From the NCBI RefSeq assembly GCF_905475395.1, contig NC_058338.1, forward strand, positions 68,335,435 through 68,399,434: a stretch of DNA of 64,000 nucleotides, in the 5' to 3' direction. The translations under genes and the position numbers were made by a program. Within the stretch, counting starts at the first letter, position 1, and the number at the start of each line of letters is the position of its first letter. The notes under the pieces were generated by a model. The model searched no databases. It was not told the origin of the DNA and worked only from the letters and a program-made list of their open reading frames with translations. Below are positions 12,116 through 24,948 of this stretch, one piece after another. This DNA is from Chrysoperla carnea. Its lineage: Eukaryota > Arthropoda > Insecta > Neuroptera > Chrysopidae.

Positions 12116-15100
12116 TCATGTGTTGTACTTTTCTTTTTCTTTACAACTTGAATTATTTCTTTTGTTCAATAAATCAACTACTTCTTCCATACAGATATTT
12201 GAATCGGCTTTCTGAAAGTTATAAAATATAAATTATACAAAACGTTTTTTTTTTCGAAAAATTAACTCTTTAATTGAGATTAATTAACCTCAACGAAGAA
12301 TTTTCTTGAGTAAATGAAATAACGAGTAGAATGATAAAGATTATTATACTATCTAATACCTCAACGTATGGCCGTTTATTATCAAATGCCTTCGTATCAA
12401 CAATTTTTGGTCTCAAGAACGGTGCTAAATGTAAAGGATTCACATCCTCAATTTTATTGAAACCAGTAAAGTAACTTATTATTAAACCAATGACTATTGT
12501 AAATATTGTACCCATTGTCGTGTACAATACGAATGTTATTCGATACATAAAGAATACATTCCTGCAAAAATTTAAAAAAAATTATGATTTTGTCTTTGAA
12601 ATATTAAACTAAGTAATGTTTACGTCTCATCGTAGTCGTCCAGTGTTGGAGGTGGGCCTAAAGGCTCTGTAATATTAAATGTACAACCATCAGTGAAAAC
12701 AGGTTTCTCCGGGTAATGTATATTTGATGATGCTATCATGGATTGACCACCAATCCATCCCATAAAGAATAGTCCACTCAAACCTGCATAAAATGCTCCC
12801 TAGAATGTCATTACATGTAATTAAGCTATCTGGTAAAGAGAGTGGCTGGGTGAAAAGACAGATAACGAATCCAACAACATACAACAGAAATGGTCAACTT
12901 GCGTTTAGATAAATTCTATTTTTTATCTTAAAACTGCCTAAAGATCGACTTTGATCGTAGGCGTAGTCCATGTGGGAAAGAACTTTATAAACCTAGAGGT
13001 AAACCATAAATATGGTAGAGACTTATCTGGATAATTGCCAATTGACTAATAACATCTTCTTAATCCAAGAGTCTAATAAATATATGAGGGAATATATGAA
13101 CTTACCTTAGAATTTGCGCATGGAAATAGAATACCCAAAGTAAACATACCGAGCAAAGGGCCAAATGAAATGGATTCTAAAGTTACGTATAACTAGAAAA
13201 AAAAAATGAAAATTCAAAATAATAAACCAGACTTTAAAATAATTTTGTAATACTTGTAATATTTGTCCCATTTTTGCTACTATTACAGCTAATCCAACTA
13301 TAACAACTCCTGTAACCAAAACCACTGATTTGACAATAATTTGTTCTTGTTTTTGACTCAATTGTGTAAAAACAGGCTTAACGCAATCTTCCAAAATCAC
13401 CGCAGCTAATGAATTTAAACCACCCGATAAAGAACTCAGAGATGCACTGAAAACACCAGCTAAAAATAATCCAGCTGCGCCAGGGAAATCTTTTAAAGTA
13501 TCAACAACTAGTAATGGTAAAAGTTGATCTTTTGCAGATACAACCTGCAAATAAATTCTAATTACTTTTTTATATTTTCCAAATATTAGACATTTTTGTT
13601 ATTACATTCGTTGAAACCGGATCGCAATTGAAATAAGTTGCATATATAACAAGGCCTGCGCAAGCACATAATCCCATAAAGAGTGTTCTAATTACAAAAA
13701 ACAACCATGTTACCCTAAAAATAAATCAACTTGTAGTTAAAGTTCCACATAAAGGTCCTTACATAATGCTTTTGTAATAATGTAAGTCTTCACATACATG
13801 GAACATACTTTTTAGCGTCTTTTAGGGTGGGCAATGACATGTATCTTTGCATCATAACTTGAGTAATCATTCCATCACTGATGATATTAAAAGTTCCTCC
13901 AATTAATATTGTAGGAAATGTTAGTCGTTTGGTTAAACTTAATTCCATGCTGAAGAAAAACAACGATAAAATTTTATTTATATTGCAAAAAGTACTTCTA
14001 GCAAAAAATCGTTATATATATGTGCAATCACGTATATGAAAACGGAATATATGGTAAACATAATGTATGAGGCTGGATTGTTCTGTTTTTCACATATTTA
14101 TATTAGCATCACTTGGAGCTAACAATGTAATAAAATCTTAGAAGTCAATTTAAATCTACTTCTAATTGTCTTTTTAACTCGAGAAACTCTCTTTAGTATT
14201 TCTATAATATTATCTAGAAGTATAAATATTAATCTCGACGACGAGATGGGGCTGTGGCTATGGCACCCGCTTCTCATGAGCAAGTAGGTAATAAAAGATC
14301 TTTTTTATTCTATTTTGTAGCCGATCTTTAACTTACCGAGTGTAAAAAATAAGAAAATAAGTTATAGTAGAAGAAAACTTAAAAAACATGCTTTATTATA
14401 CTAAAAAGTGGATAGTAATTTTAATTGTATTATTAAGGTCGTGGAGTGCACCTCACGCTTTGAATTGTACATAAAAATTAAAACTATTAGTACCTGTTTT
14501 TTGAGGCACAAAGGCACAAATTTTATCAATAATATAAGAACAATTTAAAATGTCTCTACACAAATAGCAAATTGAATGTCCCGACAATTTACTTTATTTC
14601 GTCGCCAATAGATGTCAAGAAGAGTCATATTAAACGATGTTTTCTAAAAATAAAACCTAGCTAGATCGATTTTTCGCCCCAATTCTCTTTGTAATGTAAA
14701 AGCATGCTCTTTTAGTTAAATTATAATTTATTCATATAACGAACTTTGTTTCCTAAAAACCGAACAACCGCATAAGTTATGCTTGACAAATATTTCTTCG
14801 ATGTTTTCCATATAACGATTTTCTTTGGTACTGTCTTTATATATTTCTTTGGCACTGTCTTGATAAGTAAAATTTAATTAATAAATTAATAAGTAATTAC
14901 TCTGGGTATTCCAATCTTCCGCTAGCCATATTACGCTCGACAACTGTTCCCACTCCACCAACTTCCCATGTCGCTTTGATTAACACCAATAACATTGAGC
15001 ATACCATTAAAAATGCTAGAAGGAAATCGGTCCATATAATAGCACGAATTCCACCCTAAAATTAAATATTTTAAAATTAGCTTTTTTCCTTGGATTACAG

Positions 15101-18100
15101 AAAACCTTTTTAATAATTACCATGGAAGTGTAGAAAATACAAACTGCGCAAATAATTGGTGTTATGGTATGCGTATTTATTCCAGTTACTGTAAAACAGT
15201 GGCCTTTAATTATTAGGGGTTTCAGGATACATAAAATTTCATATTAAAGTTTGGCAGTATTCTTTAATAGTTTTGAACTTCACGTCGCATTCGGCGTCGG
15301 TATAAAAGAGATAAAATAAGCCCTTGGCAAATCTGCTGGTACAAATACTCAAACTGTCTTTTCCTTTATCTTTGCTACACTTAGTTTATGCCGTTCAATA
15401 GGGAGTAATTTGTCTGTAGTTCAAAATACAAGACTACAGTTCAGTAGCTAAATTAGATATTAACCCGTAAATGCTTCATGGGATACCTCTGAGTACCTCA
15501 GATCAATTTAATTTTTGTGATATTTGCAAAATATTTCACAAATAGATTTGAACGATTGCATAAATAACTATTGTACTGTATACGGATAATTTTTAGTGTC
15601 ATTTTATATTTTGAAAGTTAATTTGTATTTCAAGCTGTTGAAATTTACTTTATTTTAAAAAGTAACTATTTTACTTGTAAGATACAAATACATGTAATAA
15701 ATGAACATTTGCAAGAGGGATTAATAAGAATGGCTAAATCTGAGGGTCAATCCATAATTTCGAAAAATTTGTTTTATTAAAACAGATATCCGGTGAGCCT
15801 AAATGGGCGAGAGGTCTAAGCGCTAGTCTTCCGATCGTTTGTCTACTTAGACTTAGGTTGCGGGTTCGAATCGAGGCAGCGGCAGTGTGAACAATATACA
15901 ATTAATGGGGGCGGTAGAATTGATCACATTGTCGTCGCTTGGATAAGAACGTAGTAACCGACTCCACCCACATCAAAAATGTAATTGTAAAATATGTTTG
16001 TAAATGAATAAATAAAGATTAACAAATAATGGTGTGGGTGGCCTCTGTTATAGGCGTATATGTCAGAGAAACGGAGGTTAAACCCCATTATTATTATTAT
16101 TAAAACAGATATCCAGATTACAAAATGTATGGTACTCAGCAGGTATCTCAATGAAGCATTGATGGGTAGGTGAGGCACTTTAAGTCCAGACACTATTTAC
16201 GAATAAAGTATTTGATTCGGTCAAAATAAATATGATTGAAGGTACAATAATTCGCACTCAGCTTCATGAATGAAATCTAAAGGTCCTCATCGAGCCGAGA
16301 CGTTGAAAAAATTTTACGCGCGGTCAAAAGTTAAAAAATCGGGTTTTTCGTGATTTTCAGCAAAACGGTAAGTTTTATCATAAAACTAGCTCAGAAAAAA
16401 ATTGTAGATCAGATAATTATATATAATAATGTCTCAATACTTTTTTTTCCTAAGAGCCACCGTTTCTGAGATATTAAGATTAAAAAAGTAGGAAGAGTTG
16501 TAATCGTTAAATATGTATAAGTTACGTATATACATCATTAAAGCTGTAATACAAGTAACAATATTTTTCTCTCGGTTAGTGTAACTTACATATATGTATA
16601 AGCGGGTGCATAGTCATGGAAAATAAATGGAAAATTTAATTTGAGTAAAGTTTGTAAAACTTGCCTTGATTAAGAGCCAATGCTGGAACATGTATTACAC
16701 AAGGAAGCCATAATATCTATAAAAATAATACTCCAACAATAAATACATTCAATTATCTAAATAATTATTGAATCGAGTTCTCTTATTTAAATGTACATAC
16801 CATATAAATAATGAATAAAATAGATCCAAGTCGTCGTAAAGACTTATCAAACCGTAGTTCTAAATACTAAAAAAAAAAAAAAAAGACTTCATGAAAATAA
16901 ATTTGATCTAAATGGTATTATTGGTGCACTTAGTGCCGGATCTACTCAAGAGAATCTGAGAGCTCCGAAGTTTAAAAAAACTAAGGGCTTGTTTGAATGA
17001 TAATTAGGGACCGCCAATATCAATTAAAGTGAAGGCAGCCATCTTTAAATAAATTTTCGGAATGAAATTTTAAAACGAGTATCGAATTAACTCATTTAAA
17101 TAATATTTAGAAGCTTCCACAACTTTATTGCCCAGGCTCTTTACAGTTTTTAACCCGTTCCTGGGCATAATTGATCTCTTTGTATACTTGCGGTTAATAA
17201 AAATACATCAGATATATTTGTTTGCACTAAGCATATTAAAAAATGTGTATTTTTCAACCATCAAAATATCTGATTTATAAAGAAGTGTCGCCTTTTTTTG
17301 TCGGCAAGTATACATAATAAAAATAGATTATTTAATAAATTAATTATTGTGATAAGTTCCTTAATACAACAAACCTCATAATTGGAAGTTAATCGCAAAT
17401 CCATAAAAACTGGTAAATATATATAATTACCAATGATTCCCAACCATACATCATTCAATATTAAATAAAAATATTGTATACCAAACACATAAATTTCAGC
17501 GGGTAATCCCAAAAATGATATACCAGAAACTATGCTAAAACAGGTGAAAGCAAACAATTGAGTTAATTGTTAAAATACCCTGTTTAGAAAAATGTATATT
17601 AAATTTTTTTTTTATTACTCAATAATCTTATAAATTATATTTATATTGTTTTTTTTATTCAATTATCTTATAAATTATATTTGTTCTAAGAAGTTTTACT
17701 TCAGACGTGTGATCTAAATCACACTCGTTTTTTTTCTTTGGAGTTTTTTTAATGTGTGATGTTTATGAACTAATGCGCGATCACTTACGTCTTGAGAGAA
17801 GAAATGCAGAGCTGTATCAACGTAATTAAGGTCAACGTAACATGGCCAAGAAAAATTTGGACATAATGGTTTATATGTACCATTCAGACCTTCAAATTTT
17901 ATCTGAAAAGTATTAATTTTACCTGATATGCTCTTCCACACATAACCCTATATGACTGCATATTTATAAAAATTTGCAACTTTTATTTAAAAATACTGTA
18001 CTTTTGTCCAAAATAACTTGCGTTAATTTTGGATCATCCTTTACAAATACAAAATAGCCATACAGCAAATAGTACAAATAGGTTTACACATTTTCAAGGC

Positions 18101-18581
18101 AATTCAAGAAACATAACATTGCAATTTAAAAATTTATAATTACAAGTTAACTTGTATAGTTTAAAATTGTATAATCATACACTTATTGAAAGTAATTACA
18201 AATTTTTTAAATTGCGATAAATGTATCGAGTTTCCTTGAAAATATTTTTGCATTTTCTGCTATCTCTTAGTATTTAAAGATAGATAAACATTGTCAAAAT
18301 AAAAAATGTCAATTCCAAAGTTTAAAGTAAGCTCCTTTAGGGCCGAATTCCGATAAAAAAACATTAATGCCAAATCCTGAATAATATTTAACAACATACC
18401 TGACAACAAGTGAAATTGTTACTGGCCATACAGTCATATCTTTACTTCCAATTAAATAATCTTTAACATTTTTAGATACTTTAAAGAATCCAAAATATAC
18501 ACCAATTAACAAACATATTAGTAACATTATAAGAAACACTGCATAATCTACCCACGAAAACTCATTTTTGGGAATGTCCAT
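12116..18581 (-). CDS. SLC5-family Na+-coupled transporter, SMCT/SMVT-like (gene 3, complete, 13 exons, 594 aa)
   Basis: Exons: 18400-18581, 17375-17534, 16801-16866, 16665-16716, 15121-15188, 14901-15055, 13809-13949, 13606-13714, 13254-13544, 13106-13192, 12624-12799, 12360-12561, 12116-12211. The joined frame is open from MDIPKNEFSW to TGA. Family segments present are FLGLPAEIYVFG, GGIRAIIWTDFL, ATYFNCDP, DQLLPLL, FSASLSSLSGGLNSL, GPLLGMFTLGILFPCANSK and the NIT glycosylation site. Oddities: intron 4 uses a GC donor (CAAG|GCAAGT); exon 11 is 176 nt rather than 182, losing two codons so that WICFGAQ of the paralogues reads WIGGQ; TM8 reads SGG where the others read SSG or SSA; the PWANAK motif reads PCANSK. 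All events are in frame, so the gene looks functional but may differ in substrate or kinetics. Intron 4 carries a full-length SINE. Exons 2-12 are most like gene 2, but exon 1 is most like genes 1 and 5. Confidence 0.9.
15776..16114 (+). mobile_element. tRNA-derived SINE (family S1) with 16-bp target-site duplication
   Basis: Identical flanks ATTAAAACAGATATCC at 15776-15791 and 16099-16114 bracket a 307-bp body (15792-16098). The 5' part resembles a class II (Leu/Ser-like) tRNA: an A box-like GGCGAGAGGTCTAAGCG and a B box GGTTCGAATCG. The middle and tail are not tRNA-derived and end in GGGGTTTAA read on the other strand, followed by an ATT microsatellite. The perfect duplication shows recent LINE-mediated insertion into gene 3 intron 4, opposite to the gene. 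A second, 5'-truncated copy lies at 41051-41322. Confidence 0.88.
16663..16665 (-). other. Non-canonical GC splice donor of gene 3 intron 4
   Basis: On the minus strand the exon 4 end reads AATCAAG|GCAAGTTTT. The equivalent donors in genes 2, 4 and 5 read CATG|GTAAGTT. Position, phase and flanking AAG/AAGT match the GC-AG intron consensus, in which a strong surrounding match to U1 snRNA offsets the T-to-C change. No nearby GT keeps the frame and the conserved exon length. Confidence 0.8.
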
Positions 18582-19150
18582 TTTTCCTACAACAATTCAA
18601 ACATAAAAATAAACCACAACTTTTATATTATTAAGTGATGTTTTCTGTTTTAAAGATATCAAGTTTTGAATGAATTTATGAAAAATTTCTTGAAAATTCA
18701 ACTTTTCGCTTAATCTTCTTATTTTTATAAAAAAATGAAAATGCCAAGCTATTGTAATCGAATCAAGAAAGACAAATAATATCCTCAATATATGATATAA
18801 CTTTATTTATATAACTATAAAAAAACTCGTTAATTTCGAAGTAATTTAAAAATATCGAAGTGTTAATACCTATTAGGTAATCTAATTGTTATCAAGTATT
18901 ATTTAGTTAATTTTGTAATAATATCAAAACAAATTTTAAAATAAACAAAGTGTTTATTGAATAATCAAACAATAAGTGAAAGTGGAAAAAAGTATTAATT
19001 TATACCTGTGTTTCTGAGACACAGGTGTGTTTGTGTTGTATTTTAAGTGATACATTTGTCTTTGAAACTTAACGTAGTCTTTCCTGATGCTCGACTTGAG
19101 ACAAAAATGAGAAGAACAAACAATTATTCTACTAAGCAAACACAATTTGA
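18582..19150. other. 5' flank of gene 3
   Basis: AT-rich sequence upstream of the gene 3 start. The first 30 bases resemble the leader of gene 5 (ACAACAATTCAAA). I see no convincing promoter motif and no gene. Confidence 0.4.
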
Positions 19151-21710
19151 AATAAATACGCAAAACAAATTTCAAGCTTTAAGCGACAACTCGACTTTGA
19201 AGACGAGAACGATATAGTAAGAAAGTACCTACAAAACAGCCAAAATAATAATAGTGATGGTGGAACTGCCAATCCTTCTCGGGCACTAGCAAATTGTGTA
19301 AAAATTTCACCAATCGTAGTTTATTCCTATTTCCAAAACCATTCTAAAACCCTTAAACAAATAAAATCTTGTTTAAAAAATGAAATCGACATTAAATTCA
19401 AAGAACTCTTATATGTCCAAAAACCGTCGAAGGTCATAAAACAATATGTGGACTGCTCAAATCTAATGATATAGAATTTCATTCGTTCACTTCTCATACT
19501 GATAAGGTACTTTGAATAGTATTGAAGAATGTATTACCTAATGTCTCGACTGACGAAATCAAGGAAGATCTGGAATGCTAGAACATTAAAGTAAGCCAAG
19601 TTAAACAAATGTTTAAATACAACGAAGACCGGTCAAACAAAATATTATTTCCATTACTTATTGTATCCTTCGAAAAGAACTCAGCTTAAGTGAAGTATTA
19701 AAAATCAGAAAAGTATGCGAGTACTTAATTTCATGGGAAAAGTATAGGAATGGATCTGAAATCACACAATGCTTCAGATGTCAATCATAAAGACATACTG
19801 CCCTAAATTGTAACATGAAACCTAAATGTGTTTTATGCTCCGTGTCTCATAAATTTGAATTAAATCTGAAGAGTGCAAAGTAGTGAATGTGACACAGCAT
19901 AAGTGTTGTTATTGTGGTGGAAATCATCGTTCTAGTGACAGACAATGTGCCGAGTATCATAAACGCCTGGAGTCCAAAAGAGCTCAATCCTTTAGACTTA
20001 ATTTATCACTTAATTTTAATATTAACCTTAATAATTTTCCTAATTTATCACCTCACAGTTTTTATAAACAAGGCTCTCAACCCCCACTTTGGTTTCAAAG
20101 CAGAAATAACAGTAAAAATAATAATAGTGCCTCCTCTAAAAGTGAAAATGCCTCATTTTTATCTGAACTAAAAAATATTTTCAATATGTTCAACATATCA
20201 AAAATAATGTACACTATGAACACAAAGTGACCCGGTATCCAAACTAATTTAACTGTGATAACAAATTCTCTCAATAATAAGAAAAATAAACTCTTTAGTG
20301 TATTTATATCTGATAAAATAGATATTGTTTGCTAATGTGAATGAAAGCAATCAATTCTCTGTTCTTGGCTACATGTCTTATAGGGAAGGTCGAATTCAGC
20401 ATGGTGGAAAAGTTGCCATTCTAATAAAAAGCAACATAAAACATAATCCAGTTATAATAAATCACGTACTAGATTTAGAAGCCGTAGCAGTAAATATATT
20501 AAAAAACAATCTAAACTTATTATTATATCTTTCTATAATAGAAAGGAACCCCATAGACGCAGACCTGACCTCTTTGAAAGAGGTGCTATCGGTTATAAAA
20601 AACTTGAAAAACAAAAAATCTCCTGGCATCGACAATATACACCTAATAGTCCTAAAAAACTTGTCACGAAAAGCAATAGTTCATTTAACACCTCTTATTA
20701 ATCTGATGTTACAATTTGGATACTTTTCTAATATCTGGAAAATGGCTAAAGTAATACCAATTAAAAAGCCTGGTAAACCAGCTATCGATGTCAGCAGCCT
20801 AATGAAAGTCTTGGAAAAATTTTTTTAAAAAATAACTGCAAAACAACTAGTCAGTTTTTTGGAAAAATTTGGCTTTCGTAGAGATCATTTAACGGTAATG
20901 CAACTTGCAAGAATAACTGATTTAATTACGGGTGGTTTCAACTTAAATAAGTACACAGAAATGATCTTGTTAGATATAGAACATACTACATAATTCATTT
21001 GCTGAACTCATATCTGAAAAATCGCTAGTTAAGAGTATATATCGGTAAATCATTTTCAACAAATGGATCTATTGGGGCATGTGGAACCCAGGGAAGCATT
21101 TTAGGACCACTTCTGTTTAACCTTTTTATAAACAATATACCTAAAACTGCCAAAGTAAATCTACCTTTGTATGCGGACGACATGGCACTATATACTCAAT
21201 CTTCGCGTATTGACACCATTGCAACAGATTGAACACCACAGCCAAGAAAATTATCCAATACCTTCAACTCAAGAGAATCAAAATAAACGCCAACAAGACC
21301 GAAGCCATTATTTTTACCAAAAGAAGACAAATATTGGTTCGAAGTGCGTAAGGTACCTAGGAATATATCTAGACTCAAAACTGTCACTAAACACATCAAT
21401 GAAGTCAAAATCTCTAAGATTTATTAAAACTCTATTCCCAATATTCAGCTCTAAATCCATTTTAAGTGAAAAAAATAAAATTTTAATTTATAACACAATT
21501 ATACGACCAATTTTGGCTTCTATTCGAAGTTCTACGTGCAAAACTATTCAAAAAATACAATCAATCCAAAACAGAGCATTTAAAGTCGTGGGAAATTACC
21601 CAAGATTTTATAGTACAAAAATAAAACATACAGAGCTAGACCATCCATTTTTAAAAGAGACAATCTATGTTTTGACGAAAAAAAACTTCGAAAAATTTTC
21701 ATGAAAACGT
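19150..21710 (+). pseudogene. Decayed Jockey-clade non-LTR retrotransposon (LINE)
   Basis: ORF1 remnants: an N-terminal NKFQALSD-like start near 19165, then a nucleic-acid-binding block with LPNVSTDEIKEDLE near 19530, broken by a stop. CCHC zinc-knuckle pieces follow near 19770-19960, including CYCGGNHRSSDRQC. ORF2 remnants: a short endonuclease tail near 20340, reverse-transcriptase motifs KSPGIDNI near 20620 and GTQGSILGPLLFNLFINNIP near 21080, and the catalytic LYADDMALYT at 21171-21200. The C-terminal YLGIYLD and IQNRAFK lie near 21360-21580. Frameshifts and stops interrupt both frames and most of the endonuclease is missing, so the copy is dead. The element normally makes an RNA-binding protein and an endonuclease/RT for target-primed reverse transcription. 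Confidence 0.85.
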
Positions 21711-22003
21711 AGAGATCGCAAACATCGCGAAAACACAAAAAATGACTTAATTTAAAAATTTTAAAAATATAGGAGAACTAAACATCTAATACTATAACAA
21801 AAATTCAATTTCTCAAATATCATCGATAGTATCTGATAGAATAAAATATATAAACAAAAATATATAAATTCCCAAATGGTTTATCTCAGATTTGTTGCAC
21901 ATTTACATAAGAAATAGGGTTTTTTTAATCACATACTCTCTTCTCTGAAATTATGCTTATGAATCCGTTCTAAAAAAAATAATTGTTAAACTTTAAACAA
22001 AAA

Positions 22004-22558
22004 ACAAGTGAAAACAAACAATTGACTGAGTTAATTGTTGAAATACCATGTATAGACAGTGTTGATGACGCAATCGTTTGTTTTTTGACGTCACGTAATA
22101 AAGAAAGATATCCACTCTTAAATAGCTAGCCACACATAACTAATATTCCCATATTAATACATACTATAAAATTTGCACCTAATTATCGCCCTCGTGGGTC
22201 AACAGTGATGATTACAAAAAAATGTTTCAAACAAAAGTTGTTAATTTTTTTATAAGGAACATTTCTTACATTTAAAATTTTGTTCTATCTCTAACGGTTT
22301 ACAAGATGGGTTCCACGGACCCAAGACCCAAATGACCTATGTGGCTCGTTTTTAAGTTATCGTGTTGACAGACAGACGAGCAGACAACCGGCAATGGACT
22401 AATTAGGTGATTCTATGAACATCTATACCAAAATTTGTTTCGTAGCATCAATATTTTTAAGCGTTACAAACTTGGGACTAAACTTAATATACTATGTATA
22501 TTTCATATATACATGGTATAATAATATACTATGTATATTTCATATATACATGGTATAA
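22004..22558 (+). repeat. Interspersed repeat family A, forward copy
   Basis: It begins ACAAGTGAAAACAAACAATT, then a short palindrome CAATTGACTGAGTTAATTG, then ATACCATGTATA. The interior has GGTTTACAAGATGGGT and the purine/CAGA run GACAGACAGACGAGCAGAC. It ends ACTTGGGACTAAACTTAATA and TATACATGGTATA, the inverse of the sub-terminal ATACCATGTATA. The last about 35 bp are duplicated in tandem (22490-22558). Related copies are at 23455-24063 (inverted), 53745-54234 and 54622-55140. Confidence 0.75.
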
Positions 22559-22820
22559 CAAAAACTTGGAATATACCAAAATTATTAATAAAAGATGGTA
22601 TTAGAATTAAGGAACAACTACGAACACATTTTGATACTCATATATAATGTACAAAAATTGGCAATAAATTCTTTTTGTCTTTTCTCCTTAAAAAAAAACT
22701 TTAATTTTAAAATTTCTCCATCACTATTCAAAATTACTTTCAAAACAACTCAAAATGAGAATGGAAAGCTTTTGTGGAATCAGTTTTAATTTTTTAATTC
22801 ATAATTACATGTGGTATATA

Positions 22821-23442
22821 CAGTGTGTCACATTTAAGATGAAGACACTCATATTTTCGTTCTTTATAAGAATTTCGATTTGAAATTGTCTAGTCATACA
22901 TGCTGATGGGACACATTCTTTAAGATACTTAACCGAAATCTGAACTTTAAAACTCAGTCAACTAACAAATTGACAAATAGGGCCGATTATTAATATTTTG
23001 CCTAGCGTCAGAGATGGTTAAAGATATCGAAAAAAAAATACCCGTATTAAAAATTCGTCCACACTCATAATTTGTCCAGTTTTTACATTCCATAGCATAC
23101 TAGTTTTAAAACTAAAAAATAAACTAGTGTGCTGTGGAATGTAGAAACTGGACAAATTGATAATTTAATAGTGTTATGTATTCATATATTTCAATAAATT
23201 TTAAATGCGAATTTTTTAATGAAAATCGGTATGTGGATATAAAAAAAGATTCTAGGCAACTTTTTCTAATAGTTTTTTTTCGGAAGAATCGGCCTTATTG
23301 GTCAATTTGTAGAATTTGTTGTAGGTTGGCTTTCAAGTTCAGATTTCGGTTAAGTATCTTAAAAAATGTATTCCATCACCCTGTATGACTGTGATAAATA
23401 ACGAAAATATGAGAGTGTATTCATCTTAAATGTGACACACTG
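22821..23442. mobile_element. Near-complete palindromic DNA element with TA flanks
   Basis: The ends are CAGTGTGTCACATTTAAGAT and its inverse, each flanked by TA, giving 622 bp. Inverted pairing continues inward: TTAAGATACTTAACCGAAAT near 22922 faces its complement near 23345, AAATTGAC/GGGCCGATT near 22973 faces its complement near 23300, and the centre (23075-23160) is a strong hairpin with TTGTCCAGTTTTTACATTCC on the left. No coding capacity. The TA flanks suggest a Tc1/mariner-type mobiliser, by inference. Confidence 0.75.
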
Positions 23443-23454
23443 TATATATAATTT

Positions 23455-24063
23455 TTATACCATGCATATATGTAATATGCAAGGTATACTAAGTTTAGTA
23501 CCAAGTTTTTATACCATGCATATATGTATTATGCAAGGTGTACTTAGTTTAGTCCCAAGTTTGTAACACTTAAAAATATTGATACTACGCACAAAATTTT
23601 GGTATAGGTGTTCATAGAATCACCTAATTAGTCCATTTCTGGTTGCCCGTCAGTCCGTCCGCCCGTCTGTCAACTCGATAACTCAAAAACGAAAAAATGA
23701 TATCAAGCTGAAATTTGTACAGCGTACTCAGGACTTAAAAAGTGAGGTCGAATCCGTAAATGAGAAATATAGATCAATTAGGTCTTGCGTCTGTAGGACC
23801 CATCTTGTAAACCGTTACAGCTAGAACAGAAGTTTAAATTGAAAAAATATTCCTTATAAAAAAATAACCAACTTTTGTTTGAAACATTTTTTCGTTAACA
23901 TCACTTTTTACCCGTGAAAGCGCAAATTTTGTAGTATGTATCATATGGGAATATCAGCTATATATGTGTGACATGTATGTATGTGTAATGTGACAGAGTA
24001 ATCAACACTGTCTATACATGGTATTTCAACAATTAACTCAGTCAATTGTTTGTTTTCACTTGT
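23455..24063 (-). repeat. Interspersed repeat family A, inverted copy
   Basis: This is the reverse complement of the unit at 22004-22558. Its outer end (24063 inward) is the ACAAGTGAAAACAAACAATT head. Its inner end carries a tandem duplication of about 58 bp (23455-23570, TATACCATGCATATATG twice). With the forward copy and the element between them it makes a palindrome of about 2 kb. Confidence 0.75.
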
Positions 24064-24471
24064 TTTTATTAAATTGTATGCCTTTGTATGTCTATCTAAT
24101 TTGTGCTCTTATTTATAAATATTAATAAAAATATTACCCTTATTTATATGTTTTATTTATTTTTATTTTTTTATTATTAATTTTAATTATTATTGCAACA
24201 CGAGGCACACCTCGTGTAGCAGTATAATAAAAACGCATCCAAGGTCAATTTTAGTTCAGTATTCCCATTAAAAGTCGTCGTAATCTGTATTTAATTTTGT
24301 AGGACATGGATTTCTACTTGAAATGTAACTTTATTTTAATAAAAAATTAGCTGTAAAACATGTTTGTAATATTGGTACCATCCTGATGTACAATACAAAT
24401 TTGACGCAAATATTACCTTAAAGAAAACGCGAAAATATAGTTTTCCAAAGTTTTTGAGGTGTTCGGAGCTT

Positions 24472-24790
24472 TTTAACCGACTTCAAATTGAAGAAAGGAG
24501 GAGGTTCTCAATTCGACTGTATTTTTATTAATTTTTTTATGTTTGTTACCTCATAACTTTCGAGTGGGTGAACCGTTTTAGATGATTCTTCTTTTATTGA
24601 GAAAATCATATAAATGAGAAAATCATATAAGTCTTAAATTTGCATTAAGTATGTGCGCGACAAACGGACGAATAACTTAATATCACGCCTACCGATTTTG
24701 ATGATTCTTTTTTAAGTGACAAATAAGTTAGTGTACTTCAGATTCACTAAAACTCACAAAATAAAAAAGCCGGCTTAAAAAAAACCAATT
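24472..24790 (+). repeat. Dispersed repeat family C copy
   Basis: It contains ACCGACTTCAAATTGAAGAA, GGAGGAGGTTCTCAATTCG, TTACCTCATAACTTTCGAGT, CCGATTTTGATGATTCTTTT and GTGTACTTCAGATTCA in that order. The inverted counterpart is at 57850-58095. Sequence of this type is, from memory, very common in lepidopteran and hemipteran genomes. No gene. Confidence 0.65.
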
Positions 24791-24837
24791 AATATGCACT
24801 AAAAAATATAAAAATATCGATAATATAATACAGTTAC

Positions 24838-24948
24838 AATTATTGGAATTTTTGGAGTCGGTGTCAGCCGAGTTACTGTAGCAAACTGTTCAGTCACAAT
24901 TGTTTCCTTGGCCAACACCGACTCCAAAAATAACAATAATTTTAACTT
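24838..24948. repeat. Short inverted-repeat hairpin (about 110 bp)
   Basis: The arms TTTTTGGAGTCGGTGT (24853) and ACACCGACTCCAAAAA (about 24917) are exact complements around a loop of roughly 50 bp. Flanking AATTATTG and CAATAATT extend the pairing. It resembles a minimal MITE. Confidence 0.65.

Noticed and set aside
15792-15885. tRNA gene (Leu/Ser-like) on the plus strand
   Set aside because: The A and B boxes are present but the acceptor ends do not pair, and perfect target-site duplications show this is the head of a SINE.
15924-16193. 89-residue minus-strand open frame
   Set aside because: It lies across the SINE body and its flank and has no family motif.
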